This document shows, piece after piece, positions 43,890 through 54,391 of a DNA stretch of 64,000 nucleotides. The notes beneath the pieces were generated by a model. It saw only the letters and a list, made by a program, of their open reading frames with translations. It was not told where the DNA came from and ran no database searches. A program made the position numbers and the translations under genes. Source of the DNA: Girardinichthys multiradiatus (taxonomy: Eukaryota > Chordata > Actinopteri > Cyprinodontiformes > Goodeidae). The stretch is from assembly GCF_021462225.1 (NCBI RefSeq), contig NC_061800.1, forward strand, positions 2,046,001-2,110,000. Direction: 5' to 3'. Numbering within the stretch: the first letter of the stretch is position 1; each line of letters opens with the position of its first letter.

Positions 43890-45320
43890 CCCCACCACAT
43901 GTCCTCCCTGATCAACTCCATCATCTCTGTCCCTCTTTCTTTTCTGACCCCTTCCTGCTGGCTCACTGTCTTCCTTCTCCATCTGGTTGACCACCGCTCT
44001 GCTTGGCCCTGGAGTGTCCTCAGGGATGGAGGCAATCAGGACATGAGGTGTAGTGGAAGACCTCTGTCCCAACACCTCATCCATAAAGACAAACCAGAGC
44101 CAAGTAGCAGCAGTGGGCTTTTCACAGACTCCCTCTCCTGACCCTGGATACTTACAATCCTAAAGTTAGATGGAATTAAAAAAAAGAGTTGACTAAACAG
44201 AGAAACCAACAAAACTTTTAGAAATATTTTTTTATTTGTGTGTGACATGAGAACTTCTGAACATACTCTTCAAATTGTCCCACATTGTTTTGGCCTGCAA
44301 AGGGGGTGACCTTCCCCTGTTGGCCCATCTTCTCCAGAATTGTCCTAAACAAGCAAAAGGAAAAAGGGAAAACCAAAAGAAGTATGTTAATCACTGGATG
44401 GATATTTATGAAAGTTAGAAAGATAGGAGTTATTGAAACTGGACAGAAACTGACTGCAAAGAATGTTGTTATTGTACCTCCAAGCCACGGTGGCTGAGTT
44501 TTTAGCTCCAGTAAAAAGGTGGTGGTTCTCACCCCTGAGCTTAATAAACTGTCCTGTCTGCTTCTTTGTACCTAAAAAAAAAAAATATGAAAATACCAAA
44601 AAAAAACATCTTGCTTAATATCAGAGCAAAAATAAAGCCTTTTTTAATTTCACATTTGTCTTAATTTGAAGAAAATATTTCTATGCAAATGTCTAAAACA
44701 AGCTCTTTCAAACTTTTCACTTCTTTACTGAGATTCACTTACATTTGGAGGTGTATTCCTCGTCGGGTTTACCTGGAATCAGAAATTATACTGCTAACTG
44801 AATTATAAATAAACTTTTAAAACATATAGCACATTTCTTCATTAAAAATTAATATTGAAAAGCTTATTTATTCTCAATCACACTCTCCAGCAATACAGTT
44901 GGATTACATAAAACTGTCCATTTATTCTGGTTAACCTTAATATCACCTGAAACGTTAAATCGATTTTCAGTAACAATTAAAATACTAACATAAACTGTTA
45001 GAAATCACTTCTGTTAAACATTCACTGTGATGACTGCCAGCGGGAGCTTAGTGCCGATAGTCCGGTCAGATCTCTACCGGGCTAGCTCGCCTCACCGCCG
45101 GTAGGGCTGGTGAGGCGAGCCAGTTACTACGCCGGGAACGGAAAACTCTGAACACATCGGAGCACGTTTGAAATTAAGCGATGTCTAGATAAATCAAGCA
45201 GATAATTCACGTCTACATAGTTATATTCCCGCACTAAAAACATTGTAGAAGTTAATTTGTGTCACAGAAAGTGTAATTTTCCACAATTTACTCACAGCTT
45301 TTGTTGCTATGGTCCGCCAT
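43890..45320 (-). pseudogene. SANT/Myb-like (trihelix) protein, five-exon pseudogene
   Basis: Minus-strand exons join with good splice sites. Exon 1 is 45320-45296 (MADHSNKS, donor GTGAGT). Exon 2 is 44772-44743 (CKPDEEYTSK). Exon 3 is 44571-44478 (TKKQTGQFIKLRGENHHLF onward). Exon 4 is 44344 to about 44270. Exon 5 is 44143 to about 43890 (GVCEKPTAATWLWFVFMDEV onward and an RKRDRDD basic stretch). Aromatic spacing fits a SANT/Myb-like DNA-binding domain of the type paired with Harbinger transposases and found as multicopy genes in teleosts. Lesions are an extra C in the CCCCC run near 44310, a poor donor after exon 4, a shift near 43925, and loss of the C-terminus at the capsid junction. Confidence 0.7.
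45085..45120. repeat. Perfect 12-bp hairpin
   Basis: GCTCGCCTCACC (45085-45096) and GGTGAGGCGAGC (45109-45120) form a perfect inverted repeat around a 12-nt loop, in intron 1 of the SANT-type pseudogene. GC-rich and stable; role unknown. Confidence 0.7.
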
Positions 45321-45582
45321 GGCTTCACCTGCTTGACCAATTCTCTTCGACCCGTAATGAATGATGAGAAATGATGGGCCGCGAAGGATACTCACGACCC
45401 ATCCTTCAAATCGGGCAAAATAAGGACACATTTGTCGGCAGCATTTGCTCAGAATGATTCATGAATTGGGACAGCCTTCGTCGCCGCGCTGTAACGTAAT
45501 CGGCCTACAAATACGGCCTTCGAAGGATGCAGCCCCTGAGGCTGGGTCAGCCTCGGCGTTGGTACATTCCCTTTCCGGTTGA

Positions 45583-46327
45583 TTTTCTGAAATGTAAAAG
45601 TGTTTTCTGAAATGTAAATTTGTTTTCTGAAATGTAAAATGTTTTCTGAAATGTAAATTTGTTTTCTGAAATGTAAATTTGTTTTCTGAAATGTAAAAGT
45701 GTTTTCTGAAATGTAAAAGTGTTTTCTGAAATGTAAAAGTCAGTCAGTCAGTCATTTTCTACTGCTTATTCCATAGTGGGTTGCGGGGGAGCCGGTGCCT
45801 ATCTCCAGCTGCTTATTCCATAGTGGGTTGCGGGGGAGCCGGTGCCTATCTCCAGCAGTCTATGGGCGAGAGGCGGGGTACACCCTGGACAGGTCGCCAG
45901 TCCATCGCAGGGCAACACACAAACAACCATGCACACACTCATTCATACACCTAAGGGCAATTTAGAGTGACCAATTAGGCATGTCTTTGGATTGTGGGAG
46001 GAAGCCAGAGTCCCCGGTGAGAACCCACGCATGCACGGGGAGAACATGCAAACTCCATGCAGAAAGACCCCCGGCCGAGAATCGAACCCGGGACCTTCTT
46101 GCTGCCATCCAACAGTGCTACCACCGTGCAGTCCAAATGTAAAAGTGTTTTCTGAAATGTAAGTGTTTTCTGAAATGTAAATTTGTTTTCTGAAATGTGA
46201 AAGTGTTTTCTGAAATGTAAATTTGTTTTCTGAAATGTAAATGTGTTTTCTGAAATGTGAAAGTGTTTTCTGAAATGTAAATTTGTTTTCTGAAATGTAA
46301 ATTTGTTTTCTGAAATGTAAATTTGTT
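45583..46327. repeat. ~20-bp minisatellite, split by an insertion
   Basis: Units of about 19-21 bp, (T)GTTTTCTGAAATGTAAA(T/A/G)TT-like, occur eight to nine times at 45583-45740 and about ten times at 46135-46327. Variants end AAATTT, AAAAGT or GAAAGT. The right block directly replaces the coding sequence of the polymerase gene beyond 46328. The units are joined head to tail without unique spacers. Confidence 0.92.
45741..46134 (+). mobile_element. Dispersed teleost retroposon inserted in minisatellite
   Basis: About 394 bp starting CAGTCAGTCAGTCATTTTC and ending ACCACCGTGCAGTCC. It contains CACCCTGGACAGGTCGCCAG and ACCCACGCATGCACGGGGAG. Flanking 12-mers AAATGTAAAAGT (45729-45740 and 46135-46146) look like a target duplication, though the minisatellite itself contains this 12-mer. 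The first part has a 47-bp tandem duplication (TATTCCATAGTGGGTTGCGG core twice). A degraded relative is at 26045-26300. Confidence 0.75.
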
Positions 46328-47412
46328 TCGCACCCCCCTTTGAGATTTTTATCCCATAGTAATGACCTTGAAATAACAGCATAAACAGAGGGTTTGAACG
46401 ATCAGGGAATCTGGTCTCAAATTTACACAGAGCTGTAGAGCCCGTGGTTCTGTGAAACACTACAATTTTTCTCTTCAGAATGTTTTCAAATTTACCAATA
46501 TCACTAAAAGTAACAGCTGTTTGCTCATCGAGGCCTGCCTGATGCTGCCATTTCCTCCTTAGTTCTACAGCACGGTCATCCGTAAGCTCAGGGTCAGAGA
46601 CGTGTGTGAGGCAGATTGCAAAGCATAACTGATTACCGCTATTATCTACAACATACAGGTGATGCATTTTCTTATTAATCAGTTCACAGTCTAACGTTCC
46701 TGTAGCCTTACGATTAGACCCTCCCGCTGGGTCATTAACTACCTGAAGAACAAATTCCAGGTTATTATCTACAGGTACATCTGCATTCGATTGTACTAAA
46801 TCGTCCAGAAAGTTCCCGAAAGCAGGCAAGATCATATTTCCATCATCGGTAACAGTAAATGTGACGTGACGATTGAGATTTTCACCCACTAATTCCAGCT
46901 GCACAACGTCGTTACGTCTGGATAAAGATCTTGTGGCGTCGGCTAATTCAACGAGAATACACGTGATGTTTGTATAGAATGCAGCTAGATCCGGAACGAT
47001 GGTAAAAGGTCTCCTTATTTCATGGTTATTAAAACGTTCACGTTCAACAACCGCTGGAGGATCTCGCCCTATTTGATCAGAACTGACTGCTATCTCCTAA
47101 TTAAAATTACCCCCATGCTGATCAGCATTGTGTGATGTTGAAGGATTTTGATGACTGTCAGGTGGAGACGGTGTATTTAAATTTTCCATGAATCTGGTCT
47201 AATAAGTTTAAATTTTGGTCAGGTGGTGACGGCCTGTTTAATTCTTCAATAGCATGATCGATTAAGTTTAAAAAGTCACCGTGCTGATCTTCATTGTGGT
47301 TGTTAACAAGAGATGCTTCATCCTCTAAAACATGTGCAGCTATAGGGATTTTGTTAAGCTCAGCTACTACATTTCTTATTTCACCCAGGGCAAGTCTGAT
47401 TCGGTTATCCAT
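46328..47412 (-). pseudogene. POLB: Protein-primed DNA polymerase B, N-terminal part
   Basis: Polinton POLB region upstream of the exonuclease and polymerase domains. The proposed start is ATG 47412. The first frame (47412-47158) shifts near 47190 into a second frame with a TAA at about 47098-47100. The frame then runs open to 46328. Recognisable blocks are LADATRSLSRRNDVVQLELV, GNQLCFAICLTHV, IVVFHRTTGST and LLFQGHYYGIK. Minisatellite then replaces the rest: none of the exonuclease motifs or the catalytic YxDTDS-type motifs are present. Transcribed opposite to the capsid block, as is usual in Polintons. Confidence 0.82.
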
Positions 47413-48153
47413 TTATATGAGCATAAGAAAAATCAGACAAATCAACAAAAAAAACAAAAAAAAAACACAGTGATCAGTTCAGTTTAAAATCACCTTGATG
47501 TCACCAAACTTCTTCTGTTACAGAATCTGACATGCTGCCAGAAGCGTTAAGTATGAGGCCTTATTTCAACGGTCCCGTGCAGCTTGCGAGGCCTTCTTTC
47601 TGCGACGTTGCTGTCAGGGTCTGGATCGGATCTGTCCTACCATTAACGTTACCTCTGTAAAAGAGAAAGAACAACAAAACAAATATATATTGAAATAAAC
47701 AAATTAAAGCTGAAAAAAAAAGGGGGAATTCAAATTAATTCAGTAGGTATGAATTAAACTTACCGCTCATCAAGGCTCTCACAAGCGTTGCTCTGGTATG
47801 CAGAGCAGAGAGTCGCTGTCTTTTGGCTCGTGTTAAATATTCTGTAAAAACAAAATAAAAAACAAAGTTACCTTACACACACAGCGCTCATAAATAAACA
47901 ATAATAATAGTTTTAAAATAAACAAGTTTTTTAAGGGGGAAAGTGAACTCCTATAACTTTATTACTTGTAGGTTTATAAACGAATTTTGAAATACTATAA
48001 CTTACTCCGGATCTGTGCGATAAAACTTCCAGATTTCGCTTGTTGTTGTACTGGACTGATGCGCTTGTGTGAAACGCTGCCTCGATCTTTGAAAAGCGAC
48101 CTTCTGGTGGGCGGTTTCAGTGTTACATCTTCGGGTGCATCTATAGATTCAAG

Positions 48154-51100
48154 ATGGCGCCGACGATGGCAGCCTCGGAGCTTCGCTCTCTCTTTGTTTT
48201 TGTATTTTGTGTGTTTTTATGTTTTTCGAGCCACAGTTCTGTGGAGTCGGGCCACAATCCTGTGGTCTCATTCAGCAGAAAGGAACTTCTCAACATCAGA
48301 GAGTCCTTTCTTGGGTTTTTTTCACCATCTTTCATTGATCCGAGGTTCACTGAGCTCCTGGCGAGTGGAGCTGCGGCACTATACGGGATACTGCGCCGAA
48401 AACGGCGGAGGGGAAAGCGTGCTGGCGTGCTGGTAAAGCTCGGCAAAAGAGGACTTCGCACACCACTGCCTTCAATCCACCTGGCAAATGTCCGCTCTCT
48501 CAACAACAAGATGGACGAGCTGCTTCTTCTCACCGGTAAAAACACGGACCTCCGCGGATCAGCGGTTCTCTGCTTCACCGAGACATGGCTGAGTGAAAAC
48601 ATCCCGGACCGCGCATTGCTGTTGACGGACTTCCAGCTGATCAGAGCGGATCGCAGCGCGGAGCTATCGGGGAAGAAGCGAGGTGGCGGAATCTGCTTTT
48701 ATATAAATGAAAGTTGGTGCAGAGACGTAAAAGTGCTGCAAAAAACATGTAGCCCGGATCTGGAGTCATTTTCCATAATCTGCAAGCCGTTTTACTCACC
48801 GAGAGAGTTTTCCTCGTTTATAATAATCAGCTCATATTTTCCACCGCACGGCTGCACTTCTGCCGCGGAAAAACATCTTGCTGAGCTGATTACAGATGTG
48901 GAGAAAAAATACACGGACTCTTTCATCATAATACTGGGAGATTTTAACAGAGCAAACCTCTCAAATGAACTCCCCAAATACAGACAGCACATTAAGTGTC
49001 CCACCAGAGACAAAAACACACTGGACCATTGTTACACAGTTTTAAAGGACTCTGTTACCAGGGCTGCTCTGGGTTTTTCGGATCATTGTCTTATCCACCT
49101 CATCCCAACCTACAGACAGAAACTAAGAGCTTCCAAACCCAAGGTTCACACAGTTAAGAAGTGGACTGAGGAATCAAAGCAGAGGCTACAGGCCTGCTTT
49201 GAATGCACAGACTGGACTGTTTTTGAAACCTCAGCCACTGACTTAAACCAACTAACTGATGTGGTGACATCATACATCAGTTTCTGTGAGGACATGTGTG
49301 TACAGACCAAGACGTTCTGCACCTTTGGGAACAATAAGCCATGGTTTACTCCACACTTCAGGAATCTGCGCAGGGAAAAGGAAGAAGCTCACAGCAGTGG
49401 AGATTGGGCGTGGTACAGGCAGGCCAGGAACAAACTAACAAAAGAGATCAAAGCAGCTAAGAGAAGCTATAGTGAGAAGCTTAAGAACAGCCTTTCTACT
49501 GGTGACACTTCAGCTGTATGGACTGGTGTGAGAAACCTGACTGCCAACAGGAGCCCCCCCACCCTTCTTGAATAGAATCCTTGCCTGGCAAACCGTCTGA
49601 ATGGCTTCTACTGCAGACATGACAAGAAGCCATTCACACCTCAAATCATCCCCTCTACATCCCATTCAGGAACAAATTCCTCCCATAAAGCAACCAACCC
49701 CCCACCATCAGATCCTCTGCTTGCACTAAAGATCTCCGAGGAAGAGGTAAACAGGCTCTTTCAGCGAATGAAAACAAAGAAAGCTGGATGAGCTGATATC
49801 GTCTCCCCATCATGTCTGAAAGCCTGCGCACATCAACTTGCTCCGATCCTCACAAGGCTCTTCAACAAGTCACTGGAGAAATGTGAGGTCCCCTCCTGCC
49901 TCAAACGATCCACCATCATCCCGGTTCCCAAGAAACCCACCATCGTAGGATTAAATGACTACAGGCCTGTAGCCCTGACGTCTGTGGTCATGAAATCCTT
50001 TGAGCGGCTGGTGCTGAAGCACCTGAAAGACATCACAGGCATCACTGGACCCCCTGCAATTTGCTTACCGAGCAAACAGGTCGGCAGATGATGCTGTTAA
50101 TTTAGGTCTAAACTTCATCCTGCGACACCTTGACCACCCAGGGACATACGCCAGGATCCTGTTTGTAGACTTCAGCTCGGCCTTCAACACTATCATACCA
50201 GACATCCTCCACCAGAAGCTCACACAGCTCAACGTCCCAGCCTCCACCTGTCAGTGGATCAACAGCTTCCTGACAGACCGACAGTGGCAGGTGAGACTGG
50301 GGAGCATCTTCTCCCGATCCAGATCAATAAGTACTGGTGCCCCCCAGGGGTGTGTTCTATCCCCACTCTTCTTCTCTCTGTACACAAATGACTGCACCTC
50401 ATCGGACTCGTCCGTGAAACTCCTTAAGTTTGCAGACGACACCACTGTCATTGGACTGATCCAGGACGGTGATGAGTCTGCATACAGAAAGCAGGTGGAT
50501 TGGCTTGTACACTGGTGTGTCAGAACTACCTTGAACTGAACCCACTCAAGACTGTGGAAATGGTGGTGGACTTTCAGAGAACACCACCCCCATAAACCCC
50601 CCTCACCATCCTCAACAACACTGTATCGGCCGTGGACCACTTCAGGTTCTTAGGAACCACCATCTCTGAGGACCTGAGATGGTCTTTGCACATAGACACT
50701 GTTCGAAAGAAGGCCCAGCAGAGACTGTACTTCCTGAGGCAACTCAAGAAGTTCAACCTTCCACAGGAGCTGTTGGTCAACTTCTACACTGCCATCATTC
50801 AGTCTGTCCTGTCTTCATCCATCTCAGTGTGGTTTGGCTCATCCACAAAACAAGACAGGTCCAGACTGCAACAAATAATCAGGTCTGCAGAGAGAATAAT
50901 CAGAGCTGACCTTCCCTCCATCCAGGACTTATACATGTCTAGGGTCAAGAAAAGAGCTGCCAAAATCTCCGCAGACCCCACACACCCTGCACATAAACTG
51001 TTTAGAGTTTTACCTTCAGGCCGCCGCTACAGAGGACTGTTCACTAAAACCAGCCGCCATAAAGACAGTTTCTTCCCCCAGGCTGTTTCTCTGACGAACA

Positions 51101-51296
51101 TTCAATAGAGTACAGAACAACAGCATACAGATGTTGCAAATGCACCTTTTCTATTAGATATGTGTATATTGTACATTGTAAATTGTAAATTTGTATATTC
51201 TGTAATGCAAAAACAGAGCACAAGAGCAAAGTGTACCGGAGTCAAATTCCTTGTTTGTATGCACGAACTTGGCAATAAAGCTGATTCAGATTCTGA
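48154..51296 (+). mobile_element. Full-length CR1/L2/Rex1-type LINE, copy C
   Basis: About 3.1 kb. The frame 48154-49575 encodes an N-terminal region and an APE-type endonuclease (NVRSLNNKMDEL, CFTETWLSE, IILGDFN, LDHCYT, GFSDHCLI). A TAG at 49573-49575 (Gln in the sister copy) interrupts a longer frame into the reverse transcriptase: [19 protein letters not shown], then GAPQGCVLSPLFFSLYTND and LLKFADDTTVIG. A C-terminal block (50632-51108) contains FLGTTISEDLRWSLHI. Further stops and shifts lie near 49790, 50060 and 50525. The 3' end is AATAAAGCTGATTCAGATTCTGAT with no long poly-A. Copies A and B are its minus-strand relatives. It inserted into an exon of the spliced minus-strand gene. Confidence 0.9.
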
Positions 51297-51342
51297 TCTG
51301 TAAACAGATTTATATGATATTTTATTTAACTATGCTTAAAAT

Positions 51343-51380
51343 ACATATATATATATATATATATATTTTTTTTTTTTTTA
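51343..51380. repeat. (AT)n and poly-T microsatellite
   Basis: An alternating AT run followed by a T tract, in the intron after exon 3 of the spliced minus-strand gene. A second (AT)n lies at about 51928-51952 upstream of its first visible exon. Confidence 0.85.
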
Positions 51381-51989
51381 TTTATTTTCACCCACCTTGC
51401 TGCTCTTTAGTCTGCTTGATCAAATCAGCTGGTGCTGCTGCTTCTTTCAGAGATACGTTCTCCGTCGAATCTGTAAACAGTTTTTATCTGAGTCTCTAAT
51501 AATACACATTCACTCTCAAAGAAAACAAATAGTTTTTCAGGGCTTACTTTCTGGCCCAGGAGCAGCTGGTAACTTATCCGGTGTGTTTTCAGGGGAAATG
51601 ATGATAATTTGCGGAGGCGTATTTAACGATTCAGATTTTAATTCTTTGTTAGAAAAAAGTTCAGATGTTGTCGGGTTTTCTTTTTTGGAGATAATCCACC
51701 TTCCCAACTTTGATTGTCGGGGGGAAGGTCAATTCCAGCCGCTGACCCCTACAACTTGATCATTCGGGTTTACCTCTCTCATCAAATCTATAAATTTGTT
51801 CAATGTTAGCTGATGTATTCATTAACTATAAAATATTTTTACACTTATCATTACTTACCATATTCCGATTGTGTCAAGATTAAATCCTCAAGGTCATCAA
51901 TGGTGGGTTCTAAGACAAAGAAACAATATATATATATATATATATATATATTGAAGAATATAAACGATGTGTGTAATATTAACTATCTC

Positions 51990-52552
51990 TGTGTGTAACT
52001 GGCATGTGTACATAGAGCATAATGGGGGGTCAAGTTTAGGGAGTGAAGCATAGAAAGTGCAAGGTCCTTGGGGAGGGAAGTAGAGAGTCCAAAGTCATAA
52101 ATTAGTGAAGGACAAGGAATCACTGATGAGGGAGAAGAAGACAGGGGAGAACAGCGCACAGAGAGGGCAAGGTCATAAATTGGGGAAGGAGACAAGGCTA
52201 GAGACAAGGCAGGATAAGTTTGTTATAAGAGAAGAACCAGAAGTTATGAGGTTATATGGTTGCTGGGGAGATATCCACAGATAGAATGGTTGTGTATGTG
52301 TACTGCATAGCAGCGAGGGGTATATAAAGGTATTTGTGGCCCCTCCAAAACGGACAACACACAGACGTTTGCAGGTACCATTGTAAGTGTGTGTCCCCTC
52401 TCTGAATTCAGATTGGTTTTTTATAAACTTGTGGAAGCGTACAACTGATCTCTGACTGAGGATTGTCCTTTGGGTGCCAAATAAAAAGAGTCGGGGAGAG
52501 GTGAGGAGTAATGTAAGAGTTAACTGACGGCCTGTAAAGTTTTCCTACCTCA
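51990..52552 (+). mobile_element. LTR of a tRNA-His-primed retroelement
   Basis: TATATAAAGG at 52321-52330 and AATAAA at 52480-52485 mark U3 and R. CA at 52551-52552 is the probable 3' border, 5 nt before the primer site. The 5' border is placed at a TG near 51990 but is uncertain. No 3' LTR was found in the window. Confidence 0.6.
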
Positions 52553-52557
52553 AGAAT

Positions 52558-52575
52558 TGGTGCCGTGACCCGGAT
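52558..52575 (+). promoter_or_regulatory. Primer-binding site, tRNA-His type
   Basis: TGGTGCCGTGACCCGGAT matches the complement of the tRNA-His 3' end with one mismatch (CCC for the expected CTC). This primer is used by several endogenous retroviruses. Confidence 0.75.
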
Positions 52576-54387
52576 TGGCACTAACTAAAAGATAATTAAT
52601 TGACTACGAGGCAGACGTCGTTCTACAACACCGCAGGGTCGACCCAAAACCAAACTGGTAAGGAGATCTATATTTATTCTCCTTTTGCCTGCTAATAGTG
52701 TAGGTGGTGTTGTGGAATAGATATCTGTTTTCTCTTAAATTTACAGTCTTGATCAGTTTTGGGTAAAATATTTGTTGGTTGAAATAATGGCTTACGGTAA
52801 AGAAATTATATATTGCGTAAAAATATTTGTTGATTGAGACAAGATAAATTGTAGCCGAGATACTTGAATGTTGAGGCTGTAACATACTTTTCACCGAAGA
52901 TACTTAAATGGTGACGGTGTTGAAGTAAATAAGTTCCGGATTTGGCAATCCAAACTCAGTCCTGACGAGGACTGGGTTGTTTAGGCTGGGGTTAGTAAGA
53001 GCCTCCCCGAGGGATTGGGACACCTCAAAGTGGCCAGGGATAGGACCCCGAGACCTTGAACTGGCAGGTGAGGGAAGACAGTTGAGATACTTAAATGGTG
53101 AAACTGTAATAATAAGATTAAGTAAAAGGAATTCCAGGGAGTCCACGGAGGGTTGATTCCTAGGTGTCAAACTGGGTTTGGCATCACAGCGGTCGGACCA
53201 GGAGAGATTGAAAAAGTCCCGCTGAGTGGAAGGGTTCAAGGCCCTCTGCGATCGTGTTAAATATGCTTTAATATGGGAAGATAAGTTTGGTTTTTCACAG
53301 AGTGGAAGTTTTAGGGTAAATAAGTTAAATAGTTTAGATAGTTTCAAGTAAAACAGTGGATGGATAGAGATGAGAAAAATAAAAAACATAAGAAAAAGAT
53401 TAAAAAGCACAGAGTGCATCAATTAAGGTGTTAAAGAGTTAAAACTTTCCTGCAGGAAGTTTCGTTTGTCTTAAATATTGCGATCAGTCGGAAAAGAAAG
53501 GAGTATAATGCATGTTATGACAACTGACTGACTGACTGACAATATTTCTGTGTGCAAAATCTGAACCTATACTAAACTTTTCATCTGCCTCTCACACACA
53601 CACACACACATACATACATGTATGGGATTTGAGTGCAACATCTGCGTTTTTGAGTCTGGACTTTAGTAATCTGCCCTTCTCATGGCTACTCGACCAGAGA
53701 CGCTTCTCCAGCACGGCCTGAAAGAGAGAGCCTGCCTGTCTGTCTGCTGTAAATCACAGTGTGAGTTTCCACAGAACGAAACTCAGAAGTAGTCTGGCCC
53801 AAACCCACTGAAATGGACAACGATCCATGCTGCTGCAGAGCCAGAAGAGCGATACACTGGATTTATATTGGAAGCACATCTTATGCGGAGAAACAGGCCG
53901 GAGCAAAGTTCTTTCTCCCTCCTGGAGAAGTTAAAAGCGGACAAAGAAGGATTGAATGTCTCACCAACAGACCTGAAGGGCCTGGGTTGTTTTTTGGACT
54001 GATAGAGGACTGTGTGCCATGACAGTCTGACTCTGGAGCGATTAAGAAACTGATGGGGGTAACGTACAAACACACACACATTTGCATAAATATTTGCTAT
54101 ATAACTTACACTAAAGACAGTACATTAGGCAGTGCATTTATTGACTTTCATTATTCCAGTGATGCTACATGGACTTTCACTGAAGGCAGCCAAAAGTGAA
54201 TGAACACATTACACATTACACATTACATAGCAAACCAGAAACAGTGAAAGAACTGCTTAATTAGGTTCCTTAAAGTAGCATGTGAATAATGGCTATTTTG
54301 GAGCAACCCTTTATTAATTTAACCTCTTTTCAACTACAAAACTGCGTGTGACCACTCACTGTCTTGCAGCCTCCTTTGACAGTGTAC
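52576..54387 (+). other. Retroelement leader and unassigned DNA
   Basis: The region after the primer site has repeated pieces (GATACTTGAATGTTGAGGCTG, GATACTTAAATGGTGACGG, GATACTTAAATGGTGAAAC) but no clear gag. A (GACT)n tract lies at 53520-53541 and (CA)n at 53591-53610. A 69-codon frame at 53813-54022 begins MDNDPCCCRARRAIHW; it is Cys-rich near the N-terminus and not recognised. Confidence 0.35.
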
Positions 54388-54391
54388 AATG

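Larger units (their letters stand above)
38690..51909. mobile_element. Decayed Polinton/Maverick (adintovirus-like) element
   Basis: Grouping together: retrovirus-type integrase with chromodomain, penton-like and double-jelly-roll capsid genes and a basic core-like protein on the plus strand, and protein-primed DNA polymerase B on the minus strand. This gene combination is unique to Polintons and adintoviruses. Plus-strand accessory frames and a minus-strand spliced gene flank the core. Terminal repeats and the 6-bp target duplication were not found, so the borders are approximate. Later events removed the middle genes and added a SANT-type pseudogene (43890-45320), a minisatellite (45583-46327) and a LINE (48154-51296). 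Whether the outer spliced gene belongs to the element is inferred from strand and adjacency. Confidence 0.8.
47614..51909 (-). pseudogene. Spliced minus-strand gene upstream of POLB, unknown
   Basis: Six exons with consensus splice sites read through in one frame: 51909-51859, 51787-51548, 51470-51396, 51297-51296 plus 48153-48006 (split by a LINE), 47841-47764, and 47654-47614 (stop TGA). All five introns are phase 1 and every complete exon is a multiple of three (51, 240, 75, 150, 78). The predicted product has an acidic N-terminal part (PTIDDLEDLILTQSEY), a Pro/Ser-rich middle and a basic C-terminal part (KPPTRRSLFKDRGSVSHKR, YLTRAKRQRLSALHTRATL). Lesions are a TGA at 51731-51729 and the LINE insertion. 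Upstream exons are missing, cut off by an LTR near 51990. Family not recognised; it ends 200 bp before POLB on the same strand. Confidence 0.7.

Noticed and set aside
45975..46327. Repeat-coded extension of the POLB frame
   Set aside because: Translation of the minisatellite and an inserted retroposon, not polymerase sequence.
45583..46327. CRISPR-like spaced repeats
   Set aside because: Units are joined head to tail with no unique spacers and the genome is eukaryotic.
50251..50981. Minus-strand frames over the LINE reverse transcriptase
   Set aside because: Antisense shadows of the LINE coding strand.
52904..53422. 172-codon minus frame in the tRNA-His element leader
   Set aside because: Antisense to the retroelement leader; composition typical of chance in AT-rich DNA.
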